This document shows, piece by piece, positions 7,343 through 17,088 of a stretch of DNA of 64,000 nucleotides. The stretch covers positions 496,001-560,000 of the forward strand of contig JAWSVE010000001.1 in the NCBI GenBank assembly GCA_033852115.1, written 5' to 3'. Numbering within the stretch: the stretch's first letter is position 1; each line of letters starts with the position of its first letter. The DNA comes from JAWSVE01 sp033852115. GTDB taxonomy: Bacteria > Pseudomonadota > Gammaproteobacteria > Pseudomonadales > Cellvibrionaceae. The translations under genes were made by a program, and so were the position numbers. Under the pieces are notes generated by a model. It ran no database searches. It saw nothing but the letters and a program-made list of their open reading frames with translations, and was not told the DNA's origin.

Positions 7343-10102
7343 TTATGCTAATTTGCCATGACATTGCTTGAACTTTTTACCAGAGCCGCAAGGACAAGGG
7401 TCATTTCGACCGACTTTTTTGCCTTCTCGCACAAAAGGTTGTGCTTGAGGCTCGTCATGTGATCCTTGAGGTCTAGCACCAGGAGTCTGCTGAGGCTGAG
7501 GTGCTTGCTGAGGTTCAGCCAAAGCCGACGCCTCTTCGTGCTGCAGCTTCATTTTTTGTTGTTCTAAGGCTTCGCGCTGACGGCGTTCCATTTCGTCAAC
7601 CTGCTCTTGTGTCATCGGCTCGATACGCGCCAAAATACGAATCACTTCATGCTGGATAGCTGAAAGCATTCCTTGAAACATTTCGAAAGCTTCACGCTTG
7701 TATTCCTGCTTTGGGTTCTTCTGGGCATATGCGCGTAGACCAATACCTTGTCGCAAATGATCCATGCTCGCCAAATGTTCTTTCCAATGGTTATCGAGAA
7801 CTTGCAGCATAATTTGCTTTTCAATTTCACGAATAACTGGACCAAAACGCTCACATTTTTCATCATAAGCCGCTTGAATTTCAGCGAGAATTTTTTCACG
7901 AAGTGATTCTTCATGAAGTGAAGAATCTTTTTCTAACCACTCTTGAATAGGCAGCTTAACACCATATTCCGCAGTTAAATGCTGCTCTAAGCCAGCCACA
8001 TTCCACTGTTCTTCAATACTTTGAGGCGGAATAAAACCACTAACCGTATCGTTAACTACTTCGGCACGAATACCCGTAATCGCATCAAGAATATCGCCAG
8101 ACTCAAGTAAGTCTTGGCGTTGTTGGTAAACCACTTGCCGTTGGTCATTGGCGACATCATCGTATTCCAGCAACTGCTTTCGCATATCGAAGTTGCGACC
8201 TTCAACTTTGCGTTGCGCCTTTTCGATGGCATTGGTTACCATGCGATGCTCGATAGCTTCACCTTTTTCTAAACCAATCGCTTGCATAATGCCGCGCATC
8301 CGGTCTGACGCAAAAATGCGCATAAGGTTATCTTCCATCGAAAGATAAAAACGCGACACACCTGGATCACCTTGACGGCCTGCGCGACCTCGGAATTGGT
8401 TGTCAATTCGACGACTCTCATTGCGCTCGGTACAGATAATGTGAAGACCACCGCTCTCTATGACTTGGTCGTGACGCTTCTTCCATTCTGATTTGATGTC
8501 GGCAATTTGTTGTTCACTGGGATTTTCCAAGTTTGCAATCTCAGCTTCCCAGCTTCCTCCGAGCACGATGTCAGTGCCTCGACCGGCCATGTTGGTTGCG
8601 ATAGTCACTTTACCTGGTCGGCCAGCTTGCGAAATAATGTCTGCTTCTTTTTCGTGAAACTTTGCGTTGAGCACTTGGTGCTCGACATTTGCCTGCTTTA
8701 GACGTTGAGATACTTCTTCCGACGTTTCAATCGAGCCAACGCCAACCAGCACAGGCACGTTCTTTTGTTGACACTCTTTGATATCTTCAATGACTGCCGC
8801 ATACTTTTCTTCAATCGATAAATATACGAGGTCATTGAGATCTTTTCGTTGAATAGGGTTGTTGGTTGGAATCACAACGACATCCAAACCATAAATTTCC
8901 CTGAACTCAAACGCTTCGGTATCAGCCGTGCCGGTCATCCCAGCAAGCTTGTCATATAAACGGAAGTAATTTTGGAAGGTCGTCGATGCAAGGGTTTGGC
9001 TTTCGCTCTGAATGGCGACACCTTCTTTTGCCTCAATCGCCTGATGCAGACCCTCCGACAAACGACGACCCGGTAATGAGCGGCCCGTATGTTCATCAAT
9101 CAGCACAACTTGATTGTTTTGTACAATGTAATCCACATTGCGTTGAAACAACGCGTAAGCTTTCAGGCCAGAATGAACATGATGCAAAAGCCCAAGATTC
9201 GATGCCGCGTATAGACTGTCATTTTCATCAAGCAAGCCATCTTTTATCAACAAGTCTTCAACAAACTGATGACCATCTTCAGTTAACTCTACCTGTCGCG
9301 ACTTTTCATCAATAACATAATGCCCTGGCGCCACTTCAACGCCCTCTTCCGCCATCTCTTGGCGCGTCAGCTTGGGAATTAACGCATTTATGCGCTTGTA
9401 CAACTGAGAGCTATCTTGGGCAGCACCAGAAATAATGAGAGGTGTTCTGGCTTCATCAATCAGAATTGAATCCACTTCATCGACTATCGCAAAATTTAAT
9501 TCACGTTGCGCTCTGTCTTCTAAGCGAAGCGCCATATTGTCTCTGAGGTAGTCAAAACCAAATTCATTGTTGGTACCGTAAGTGATATCGGCTTGGTAGG
9601 CTGCACGTTTTTCTTCGGCACCCTGCATGGACTGAACCACGCCCACGGTCATACCTAGAAACTCATACACCGGCCTCATCCAATTAGCATCGCGGCCTGC
9701 TAGATAGTCATTAACTGTAATAAGGTGAACACCCTTCCCAGACAGTGCGTTGAGATAAGTAGGTAGGGTGGCAACCAAGGTTTTACCTTCCCCTGTGCGC
9801 ATTTCCGATATGCGGCCTTCGTGTAACGCGATACCGCCAATCATTTGCACATCAAAATGGCGCAAGCCTAAGGTCCGTTTGCTCGCTTCTCGCACCACAG
9901 CAAAAGCTTCAGGCAGGAGGTCATCGAGCGTTTCTTGAGCTAAACGAGTTTTAAATTCATCCGTTTTGGCTTTTATTTGATCATCGGTAAGCGCTACCAA
10001 CCCCTCTTCCAGCGTGTTGATCTTAGAAACCAGCTTCCCCATACGCTTTAATTCGCGATCATTTTTTGTTCCGAATACCGATCGGAATGCTTTGCCTATC
10101 AT
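7343..10102 (-). CDS. secA: Preprotein translocase ATPase SecA
   Basis: A 919-residue motor of the Sec pathway that drives unfolded preproteins through SecYEG. Walker A (MRTGEGKTL) lies near residue 103, with DEVDSILIDEARTPLIISG in nucleotide-binding domain 1, the preprotein cross-linking region, and IATNMAGRGTDI and QFRGRAGRQGDPG in domain 2. The C-terminal linker is rich in Gln and Pro and ends in the zinc-binding tail (C903, C905, C914, H915) that contacts SecB. Length is normal. A 214-base spacer separates it from the upstream M23 peptidase gene, so it may have its own promoter. I found no secM-like arrest peptide upstream. Confidence 0.98.
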   Translation of the reverse strand: MIGKAFRSVFGTKNDRELKRMGKLVSKINTLEEGLVALTDDQIKAKTDEFKTRLAQETLDDLLPEAFAVVREASKRTLGLRHFDVQMIGGIALHEGRISEMRTGEGKTLVATLPTYLNALSGKGVHLITVNDYLAGRDANWMRPVYEFLGMTVGVVQSMQGAEEKRAAYQADITYGTNNEFGFDYLRDNMALRLEDRAQRELNFAIVDEVDSILIDEARTPLIISGAAQDSSQLYKRINALIPKLTRQEMAEEGVEVAPGHYVIDEKSRQVELTEDGHQFVEDLLIKDGLLDENDSLYAASNLGLLHHVHSGLKAYALFQRNVDYIVQNNQVVLIDEHTGRSLPGRRLSEGLHQAIEAKEGVAIQSESQTLASTTFQNYFRLYDKLAGMTGTADTEAFEFREIYGLDVVVIPTNNPIQRKDLNDLVYLSIEEKYAAVIEDIKECQQKNVPVLVGVGSIETSEEVSQRLKQANVEHQVLNAKFHEKEADIISQAGRPGKVTIATNMAGRGTDIVLGGSWEAEIANLENPSEQQIADIKSEWKKRHDQVIESGGLHIICTERNESRRIDNQFRGRAGRQGDPGVSRFYLSMEDNLMRIFASDRMRGIMQAIGLEKGEAIEHRMVTNAIEKAQRKVEGRNFDMRKQLLEYDDVANDQRQVVYQQRQDLLESGDILDAITGIRAEVVNDTVSGFIPPQSIEEQWNVAGLEQHLTAEYGVKLPIQEWLEKDSSLHEESLREKILAEIQAAYDEKCERFGPVIREIEKQIMLQVLDNHWKEHLASMDHLRQGIGLRAYAQKNPKQEYKREAFEMFQGMLSAIQHEVIRILARIEPMTQEQVDEMERRQREALEQQKMKLQHEEASALAEPQQAPQPQQTPGARPQGSHDEPQAQPFVREGKKVGRNDPCPCGSGKKFKQCHGKLA

Positions 10103-10316
10103 TGTCTATCCTAATGGTTATATTTGCCGCGAAGCACTTGCTCATAAAGGCTGCACAATCTACTACAGCTGGCACAGGCTCGCTAGTTAGAATTATGAGT
10201 AAATCGACGTGGACACATTGCAAAACAGCAACATCAGCTCAAAGCACAGCGACTCAAGCTAATCAGCTAGCCATATTCCACGTTAGAGTTGAATAAAGGA
10301 ATGTCGAGAAGGGAAA
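10103..10316. other. Spacer between the M23 peptidase gene and secA
   Basis: A 214-base stretch with no convincing gene. A plus-strand open frame crosses it, but it overlaps the start of secA and reads like an antisense shadow. I see no stem with a T run. Confidence 0.4.
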
Positions 10317-11249
10317 TCAGCGCGCAGCGCGGTGAATATAGGTTGCGGGATCGACTGGTCGACCATGCTTATAGACTTCAAAATGAACATGAGGGCCTGT
10401 AGACCGGCCACTGGAGCCCATCTTAGCGATGACTTGGCCTTTTTTAACCACATCACCAACACGAACAAGGTTTTCTGTATTGTGTGCATAGCGAGTAGAG
10501 AAGCCAGCACCGTGGTTAATTTCAACCATTTGGCCGTAACCACTGCGCTCCGAAGACCAAGTAACAACACCAGCAGCAACTGATATAACATCTGAATTCA
10601 GTTTACCGGCAAAGTCGACACCATTGTGCCAAGCTATATGACCGTTAAACGGATCAGTTCGACGTCCAAATCGGGAAGACATCCAACCTTTTTTAACCGG
10701 CCGACCCGCGATAAATATATCGCTCTGGATTTTTTGTTTAGCTAGAAGCGCCTCAAGAGTTTCAAGTTGGAGTTCGCGGTCTTCGATTTGAGCAGTGAGA
10801 CCATCGATAACATCAACAAAATCAGGAGCTTGGTAGGCATCCCCTAGTTCAGCAGTCTCGGGACCACCCAGTGCCGGCGGTTGACTAAAGTCAAACTCAC
10901 CTTGGTCCAGCTTTGCAATGGTGGTAAGTCGCTCACCGAGTGCATCGAGTCGAACGAGACGAGCTTGAAGCTCTGCAAGACGAAGCGTGAGAGCAGCAAT
11001 CCGCTCTTCCGCTTGGCGACGAGTCTCAATAACTTGCTGTTGTTGCTCTTCTATTGCCTCGTTCCAGGCGCGGGTAGACTCTTCAGAAAATAGATCGGTA
11101 TTGTCATTGCGATCATATTGGACGGAAACCATATAACCAAAGCCAGTCAACGTGCCTAGAACACACAATGACAACACACCACGCGTCCACCCACTTAGCG
11201 TAAAGCTGCGAGTTCTGCCGTTGCGTTTACTGACCAGAATGACTTTCAT
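10317..11249 (-). CDS. M23 family peptidoglycan endopeptidase (LytM domain)
   Basis: A 310-residue membrane-anchored periplasmic protein. A basic N-terminus is followed by one membrane helix (about 18-40), a Gln/Glu/Arg-rich coiled coil (about 60-115) and a C-terminal LytM/peptidase M23 domain (about 190-300). Zinc ligands are visible as HNGVDF and HVHFEV, with the core GYGQMVEINHG and an RYAHN segment, so the enzyme looks catalytically intact rather than an EnvC/NlpD-type degenerate activator. The same gene type sits between lpxC and secA in Pseudomonas, which fits a cell-wall role beside the dcw cluster. The DUF721 (DciA) gene often found here is missing. Confidence 0.9.
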   Translation of the reverse strand: MKVILVSKRNGRTRSFTLSGWTRGVLSLCVLGTLTGFGYMVSVQYDRNDNTDLFSEESTRAWNEAIEEQQQQVIETRRQAEERIAALTLRLAELQARLVRLDALGERLTTIAKLDQGEFDFSQPPALGGPETAELGDAYQAPDFVDVIDGLTAQIEDRELQLETLEALLAKQKIQSDIFIAGRPVKKGWMSSRFGRRTDPFNGHIAWHNGVDFAGKLNSDVISVAAGVVTWSSERSGYGQMVEINHGAGFSTRYAHNTENLVRVGDVVKKGQVIAKMGSSGRSTGPHVHFEVYKHGRPVDPATYIHRAAR

Positions 11250-11412
11250 ACTTTGATACTAGAAGCTATTTGGGGGTTTATCTAATCTCGCACAATCTAC
11301 CAAACAACTTCTCACTCACGATTGATCTAGCACATGCGGATTGTAATAAGCGTCCAAGCTTATCAGAACCTCAGGCGATTAAAAGCCGAGGAATAGACAA
11401 AAGGCGCCATTA

Positions 11413-11434
11413 CAAGCAGCTCTTTTGCTGCTTG
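11413..11434. repeat. Inverted repeat between lpxC and the M23 gene
   Basis: A perfect 8-bp stem, CAAGCAGC/GCTGCTTG, with a 6-base loop, in the 279-base gap after lpxC. Neither strand has a T run, so it is not a standard intrinsic terminator; it could be an mRNA-stabilising or processing hairpin. Confidence 0.5.
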
Positions 11435-11528
11435 AATTGCACCGTCCTAGTAAAAATATGGCATAGAAAACAAGCAATTACCATCAATTACTTGAGGAAT
11501 TACTTAAGATCTGGATAAGTGGGCGTTA

Positions 11529-12440
11529 TTAGACCGCGAGTATCGGTTTCATATAGGAGATTGGCGCCGCACTTTCTTCCTCGAAAGTGACTACTTCCCA
11601 CGCATCTTCCCGGCGAATAAGCTCTCGGAGAGATCGATTATTGAGAGCATGGCCCGATTTATGGGCTTTAAACTCTCCAATTAGGCTATTACCCAACAAA
11701 TAAAGATCTCCAATTGCATCAAGAACTTTATGTTTTACAAATTCGTCCTGATAGCGTAAGCCATCTTCATTCAGGATACGGTATTCATCCACTACGATTG
11801 CGTTATCGGGGCTACCGCCTTTCGCAAGTCCCTTCGAGCGAAGGTACTCAAACTCGTGCATAAAACCAAAAGTACGAGCACGACTCACTTCTTTGACAAA
11901 CGAGGTACTGGAAAAATCGACCTCGGCAGCGTTGACGCGATCGCGGAACACTGGATGATCGAAATCAATTGAAAAAGACACCTTAAAACCATCAAACGGT
12001 AAAAAGCTAGCTTTCTTGTCGCCTTCTTCAACAGTGACTGGTTTCTTAATACGAATAAACTTCTTAGCCGCATTTTGCTCGGCGACCCCGGCAGACTGGA
12101 TCAAAAATACGAATGGCCCTGCAGAACCGTCCATAATAGGTACTTCAGACGCATTAACTTCAACGATGACGTTGTCAATACCAAGGCCAGCCATGGCTGA
12201 CAACAAATGCTCAACAGTTGATACCCTTACATCGCCGGACATCAAAGAGGTAGAAAGAGTTGTGTCACCAACATTTGCCGCTGTAGCTTGGATTTCAACG
12301 ACCGGATCAAGGTCAACACGACGAAACACAATGCCCGTGTCGACAGGTGCGGGTTTAAGTGTCAGTAACACTTTTTGTCCGGTGTGAAGCCCAACGCCAG
12401 TGGCGCGAATTTCGTTTTTTAGTGTGCGTTGTTTAATCAT
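11529..12440 (-). CDS. lpxC: UDP-3-O-acyl-N-acetylglucosamine deacetylase LpxC
   Basis: A 303-residue zinc amidase that catalyses the committed step of lipid A synthesis in the cytoplasm. The zinc and catalytic motifs match E. coli LpxC: STVEHLLSAMAG (His79 equivalent), HKVLDAIGD (His238, Asp242) and HKSGHALNN (His265). Length equals the family norm (about 305). The C-terminal residues, which control FtsH proteolysis in E. coli, read SYMKPILAV. The gene ends the dcw-linked run, 283 bases after ftsZ, so it probably has its own promoter. Confidence 0.97.
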   Translation of the reverse strand: MIKQRTLKNEIRATGVGLHTGQKVLLTLKPAPVDTGIVFRRVDLDPVVEIQATAANVGDTTLSTSLMSGDVRVSTVEHLLSAMAGLGIDNVIVEVNASEVPIMDGSAGPFVFLIQSAGVAEQNAAKKFIRIKKPVTVEEGDKKASFLPFDGFKVSFSIDFDHPVFRDRVNAAEVDFSSTSFVKEVSRARTFGFMHEFEYLRSKGLAKGGSPDNAIVVDEYRILNEDGLRYQDEFVKHKVLDAIGDLYLLGNSLIGEFKAHKSGHALNNRSLRELIRREDAWEVVTFEEESAAPISYMKPILAV

Positions 12441-12546
12441 GTGTACAAATTTTCACCGGATAGGAGAAGAAGGGCCGGAATACTACCAGAAATGAATTCG
12501 AGCACCAATACTTAAGTCGTAGGACTGAATAACATTTTCTTTGCGA

Positions 12547-12574
12547 ACTGTACTCTTTGATAACCAAATTGCAA
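12547..12574 (-). promoter_or_regulatory. Candidate lpxC promoter
   Basis: On the minus strand TTGCAA (12569-12574) and TACAGT (12547-12552) are 16 bases apart, about 107 bases before the lpxC ATG in an A/T-rich gap. Both hexamers are imperfect, so this is only a candidate. Confidence 0.3.
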
Positions 12575-12723
12575 CATTTTCGCCGTAGAATTAAAGCCGC
12601 GCGAGTCTATCCTCTTTATAAAGTTGAAGGAATGAGCCAAACACCACCTCTTAAAATGTGCTCGGCCCTCTTTCACTAACTACCACTATCAAACAAACAG
12701 GTAACAACAACCCAATACAGCGA

Positions 12724-13896
12724 TTAATCCGCTTGGCGGCGCAAGAATGCTGGAATATCTAGATATTCCATCTCGCTGTCGTCGATTTTCGCTTCTGCCT
12801 GAGGCCGCGCTGCGCTCGCTGCAGCCTTAGCTCGCATAACCGTTGGACGGTCTAAATTCGCGTAATCAGGCTGAGTCGCTCGAGCTGTATTGTCTACGAC
12901 GACCTTAGTTTGTGTTTTTGGCGGCTCGACTTCGACTGAATCACGGCCCAAACCGGTAGCAACCACAGTCACGCGCAACTCATCAGACATCTCAGGATCG
13001 ATAACAGTTCCGACAACTACGGTCGCGTCACTCGAAGCAAACTCTTCAATTGTGTCACCAACTTCAGCAAATTCACCCAGCGACAAATCCATACCTGCCG
13101 TAATATTAACCAAAATGCCACGAGCACCTTGTAAATTGATATCTTCAAGCAGTGGGCTGTGAATTGCCGCTTCAGCCGCTTCCCGAGCGCGGTTTTCACC
13201 AACAGCTCGACCAGTGCCCATCATCGCCATACCCATCTCTGACATCACCGTACGAACATCAGCGAAATCCACGTTAATCATTCCAGGACGAATAATTAAG
13301 TCAGCGATACCTTGTACCGCACCCAGCAGTACATCATTTGCAGACTTGAAAGCGTCCAACAACGATGTTTGTTTGCCCAAAACGGCCAACAATTTTTCAT
13401 TTGGGATTGTAATTAAAGAGTCAACTCTATCTTTCAGATCGTGAATGCCTTCCTCAGCAATTTTCATTCGTTTTTTCCCTTCGAATGAAAATGGTCTCGT
13501 AACTACCGCTACGGTCAGAATTCCAAGTTCACGCGCAACTTCAGCAACAACAGGTGTGCCACCTGTACCTGTACCACCACCCATACCAGCGGTGATAAAA
13601 ACCATGTCAGCACCTTGCAGAGATTCAGCGATACGCTCACGATCTTCCATCGCGGCTTGACGACCAATCTCAGGATTCGCACCGGCACCAAGACCCTTGG
13701 TCATATTGTTGCCCAATTGTAGAACAGTTCGCGCCTTCATATCTTTGAGCGCTTGAGCGTCAGTGTTTGCGCAAATAAAATCTACGCCTTCAACATTATT
13801 GTCAATCATGTGACGGACGGCGTTGCCACCGCCACCGCCGACACCAATGACTTTGATTACTGCATTTTGTGGTACGTTATCAACTAACTGGAACAT
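12724..13896 (-). CDS. ftsZ: Cell division GTPase FtsZ
   Basis: A 390-residue tubulin homologue that forms the Z-ring. The tubulin signature GGGTGTG lies in MGGGTGTGGTPVVAEVA (about 105-120), and N-terminal GVGGGGGNAVRHM contributes to nucleotide binding. A variable acidic/Ala-rich linker (about 315-370) precedes the conserved C-terminal peptide DIPAFLRRQAD, the docking site for FtsA, ZipA and other partners. Length is normal. It follows ftsA by 59 bases, as in most dcw clusters. Confidence 0.98.
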   Translation of the reverse strand: MFQLVDNVPQNAVIKVIGVGGGGGNAVRHMIDNNVEGVDFICANTDAQALKDMKARTVLQLGNNMTKGLGAGANPEIGRQAAMEDRERIAESLQGADMVFITAGMGGGTGTGGTPVVAEVARELGILTVAVVTRPFSFEGKKRMKIAEEGIHDLKDRVDSLITIPNEKLLAVLGKQTSLLDAFKSANDVLLGAVQGIADLIIRPGMINVDFADVRTVMSEMGMAMMGTGRAVGENRAREAAEAAIHSPLLEDINLQGARGILVNITAGMDLSLGEFAEVGDTIEEFASSDATVVVGTVIDPEMSDELRVTVVATGLGRDSVEVEPPKTQTKVVVDNTARATQPDYANLDRPTVMRAKAAASAARPQAEAKIDDSEMEYLDIPAFLRRQAD

Positions 13897-13955
13897 AACT
13901 AACCCCTTTTTTAGACCCGCAACTAAAAATTAAATTTAAGAAAATAGAATTAATA

Positions 13956-15191
13956 TTAAAAATTTGATTGATACCAAGATCGCACCTTGGCCCACCACGA
14001 TTCATCTCTACGACGTTTGGGATTCCCTCCATGTGTATCTCCTTGCTGAGCCAACCCGTAATTAAGCAAGCCAACTCCGGTTGAATAAATTGGGTTATCA
14101 ACTATATCTTTCAAACCACTGACATTCGTGGGCGCACCCAAACGAACAGGCATATGAAAAATTTCCTCTGCCAATTCGACTACACCTTCCATCTTCGACG
14201 TGCCACCAGTTAGAACAACGCCAGCCGCTAATAAATCTTCAAAGCCACTGCGACGTAACTCAGCTTGTATTAAGGTAAATAGCTCATCGTATCGAGGCTC
14301 GACAACCTCAGCCAATGCTTGTCGAGACAAATCTCTAGGCGGGCGATCACCCACGCTAGGCACTTTAATTGTTTCATCTGCACCCGTAAGTTTCGCTAAC
14401 GCACACGCATACTTAATTTTAATTTCTTCTGCATAAGGTGTAGGCGTACGTAGCGCCATTGCAATATCGTTTGTTACTTGATCCCCCGCGATGGGAATTA
14501 CACCGGTATGACGAATAGCACCTTCGGTAAAAATCGCGATATCGGTTGTACCTCCACCGATATCCACTAAACAAACGCCAAGCTCTTTTTCGTCTTCTGT
14601 CAGAACCGAATAACTGGACGCCAGCTGCTCCAAAATGATGTCATCGACTTCCAGTCCACATTTTCGAATGCATTTTTCAATATTTTGGGCCGCGTTTACC
14701 GCGCAAGTCACTAAGTGTACTTTTGCTTCTAAGCGTACACCTGACATACCTAGAGGTTCTTTAACGCCTTCCTGATCATCTATTAAATATTCTTGAGGCA
14801 AAATGTGCAGAATTTTTTGATCTGCTGGAATTGCTACCGCTTGAGCTGCATCTATCACTCGATCAACATCTTGCGCAAATACTTCGCGATCTTTTATTGC
14901 AACAATTCCGTGTGAGTTCAAGCTTCGTATGTGACTACCTGCAATACCCGCATAAACTGAATGAATTTGGCAACCCGCCATTAGCTCTGCCTCTTCCACA
15001 GCACGCTGGATAGATTGAACCGTTGATTCGATATTCACAACAACGCCTTTTTTAAGGCCGTTTGAACGATGGGATCCAATACCGACTATTTCGATCTCAC
15101 CATCACTTGTTATTTCACCCACTATGGCTACCACCTTGGATGTTCCTATATCCAAGCCAACGATCATTCGGCTATCGTTTGAACTGGCCAT
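13956..15191 (-). CDS. ftsA: Cell division actin-like ATPase FtsA
   Basis: A 411-residue actin-family ATPase that tethers FtsZ polymers to the inner membrane. The phosphate-1 motif GLDIGTSKVVAIVGE (about 13-27), the 1C domain, and VDIGGGTTDIAIFTEG and GVVLTGGTSKMEG are all present. The C-terminus (WWAKVRSWYQSNF) is the amphipathic membrane-targeting helix. It lies 14 bases after ftsQ and 59 before ftsZ. Confidence 0.97.
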   Translation of the reverse strand: MASSNDSRMIVGLDIGTSKVVAIVGEITSDGEIEIVGIGSHRSNGLKKGVVVNIESTVQSIQRAVEEAELMAGCQIHSVYAGIAGSHIRSLNSHGIVAIKDREVFAQDVDRVIDAAQAVAIPADQKILHILPQEYLIDDQEGVKEPLGMSGVRLEAKVHLVTCAVNAAQNIEKCIRKCGLEVDDIILEQLASSYSVLTEDEKELGVCLVDIGGGTTDIAIFTEGAIRHTGVIPIAGDQVTNDIAMALRTPTPYAEEIKIKYACALAKLTGADETIKVPSVGDRPPRDLSRQALAEVVEPRYDELFTLIQAELRRSGFEDLLAAGVVLTGGTSKMEGVVELAEEIFHMPVRLGAPTNVSGLKDIVDNPIYSTGVGLLNYGLAQQGDTHGGNPKRRRDESWWAKVRSWYQSNF

Positions 15192-15205
15192 CTTTTAACC
15201 CCGTT

Positions 15206-16111
15206 TTATACTTGGCCACTGTGGGTAGCTTCCGCCTCCACAGCCGCTTCGAGTTTCCATTTCACTGCCACACCATTGCCATAACGCAAATCAATGCTAG
15301 CAATATTCTCTACTTGTGCTCTTAATGAGGTGTTATACACCAGCAAAAAACGTCGCATTTTTTCCATGATTTCGTCACGTCCCAATGTAATCTCAATACC
15401 ATTACTTAAAACTACTCGCCAAGACATTAAGTCATCACATAGAAGTTCACGTATAGCTAACTTGTACGGTCGCAATTGCTGCGTTAACTGTTGATAATCA
15501 TTCATCATCTTTAAAGACAACTCTTCACCACCTTGAAGTAGTGGCAAATCAACTAAAAATTCATTTCGGCCAATATTAATTACGTCCCCATGGTGATTCA
15601 CAAATCCGTAATCCGACCAGCGAGCAATTGGTTGTTGCTCAATAACCGAAATGTACAACGTATCTGGCCAACGGCGACTGACTAAAGCTGTTTCAATCCA
15701 AGGTTCATTTTCCAAACGCGATTTAATGTCACTAATAGGCGCCTTCAAAAACCCTTCTACAACAAATGGCGATACTAGATCAGAAATATCTTGTTTGCTC
15801 ACATAGTTAAATGAACCTTCAATACCAATATTGTTGAGCGGGCGGGCTCTGGCCTGATCATACAAACCGTGACCCAGGTATACGGCACCAAACACTAACC
15901 CGCCACCAATCGCTAACAAGCCACCTCTCACAAACCACTTTGAGATCGAGCCTGCAAGCATTGAAAGACTGCTCTTTCCCAAATCAGAGCGCCGATTGCT
16001 TTTTCTAGCTTGTAGGCCATCGCTCCACTTTTTTATCTCTTTACGCTTTACAGGTAACCGCGCCTTTTTAGCGCTTTGGTTTTTCATGCCACGGTTCTTG
16101 AGATCAATCAT
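15206..16111 (-). CDS. ftsQ: Cell division protein FtsQ
   Basis: A 301-residue bitopic inner-membrane protein of the FtsQBL complex. A long basic cytoplasmic N-terminus (about residues 1-60, rich in Lys/Arg) precedes one membrane helix (about 63-85). The POTRA domain follows (IEGSFNYVSKQDISDLV, about 98-165), then the beta domain with PIARWSDYGFVNHHGDV. It starts 2 bases after the ddl stop. The N-terminal extension is longer than in E. coli, where the protein has 276 residues. Confidence 0.95.
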   Translation of the reverse strand: MIDLKNRGMKNQSAKKARLPVKRKEIKKWSDGLQARKSNRRSDLGKSSLSMLAGSISKWFVRGGLLAIGGGLVFGAVYLGHGLYDQARARPLNNIGIEGSFNYVSKQDISDLVSPFVVEGFLKAPISDIKSRLENEPWIETALVSRRWPDTLYISVIEQQPIARWSDYGFVNHHGDVINIGRNEFLVDLPLLQGGEELSLKMMNDYQQLTQQLRPYKLAIRELLCDDLMSWRVVLSNGIEITLGRDEIMEKMRRFLLVYNTSLRAQVENIASIDLRYGNGVAVKWKLEAAVEAEATHSGQV

Positions 16112-16113
16112 GG

Positions 16114-17067
16114 CTAAGCTCTCGCGCCCGCTAAAATATTTAATACCAATTGCTCGAAGCTTAGACCTGCTTGTTTCGCCGCCATTGGTACCAAACTATG
16201 GCTCGTCATGCCAGGCACTGTATTTATTTCAAGCAAATAGAAATTACCATTTCTATCGGCCATCACATCAACCCGCGCCCAACCGCTACAATTAACACTC
16301 TGATATGCACTAACCGCCAAGCTTTTTAAACTTTCTTCTTGCTCAGAATCCAGACCACAAGGACAAACATAGCGAGTATCGTTTGCTAGATACTTTGCAT
16401 CATAATCATAAAATGTATGGTCGGTCTCTAGTTTAATAGGCGGTAGTGCGATCCCATTCAAGATGGCGACTGTATATTCAGCACCAATAATAAATTGCTC
16501 TGCGATTACGCTTGTATCGTACTGCTTCGCTGTTTGGTATGCGTTTTCAAGCTCTTGCGCACTCTGAACAAAGGACATACCTAAACTTGAACCTTCGTGG
16601 GATGGTTTTACCATTGCGCTACCACCAAGCTGCTCAATTTCCACCGACCAGTCGCTGTCATCGTTTAATACTGAAAAATTAGGCGTTGACAAGCCAACAC
16701 CACGCCACAACTGCTTACTCAGCAGTTTGTCCATCGCGATGGCTGATGCTTGGACACCACTGCCCGTAAATGGAATTGAGAAAAAACTTAACAAACTTTG
16801 AATGCGGCCATCTTCACCACCAACGCCATGTAACGCGATAAAAGCTCGATCGATGTTGGCTTCTCGAATTTGGTCGACAGCATTGTTATTCACCTCAACA
16901 GGCACGGCGTTGACGCCTGCAGCTTGTAAGGCATTTAGTACGGCAGCACCTGATTGCAGCGAAATTTCACGCTCAGCGGAATTTCCACCAAACAACACAC
17001 CCACTCGCCCCAGCGTTTCGCGCTGATCGACTGAAATCGGCAATGTGTAAAACTCTATTTCACTCAC
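16114..17067 (-). CDS. ddl: D-alanine--D-alanine ligase
   Basis: A 317-residue ATP-grasp enzyme that makes the D-Ala-D-Ala dipeptide used by MurF. Visible family motifs are GVLFGGNSAEREISLQSG (about 22-39), ALHGVGGEDG, the ATP-grasp segment MVKPSHEGSSLGMSF, and the metal-binding end FYLLEINTVPGMTSHSLVP. It is of DdlB type by position between murC and ftsQ. The gene starts 21 bases after the murC stop. Confidence 0.96.
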   Translation of the reverse strand: MSEIEFYTLPISVDQRETLGRVGVLFGGNSAEREISLQSGAAVLNALQAAGVNAVPVEVNNNAVDQIREANIDRAFIALHGVGGEDGRIQSLLSFFSIPFTGSGVQASAIAMDKLLSKQLWRGVGLSTPNFSVLNDDSDWSVEIEQLGGSAMVKPSHEGSSLGMSFVQSAQELENAYQTAKQYDTSVIAEQFIIGAEYTVAILNGIALPPIKLETDHTFYDYDAKYLANDTRYVCPCGLDSEQEESLKSLAVSAYQSVNCSGWARVDVMADRNGNFYLLEINTVPGMTSHSLVPMAAKQAGLSFEQLVLNILAGARA

Positions 17068-17088
17068 AGTATTGCTCTCTGGATAAAA

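Noticed and set aside
10066..10296. 76-codon plus-strand frame over the secA start, checked as a possible SecM-like peptide
   Set aside because: It is antisense to secA and has no arrest motif; a SecM would be on the minus strand upstream of secA.
11270..11518. 82-codon plus-strand frame between lpxC and the M23 gene, checked as a possible dciA
   Set aside because: It is on the wrong strand and shows no DUF721 features; composition looks random.
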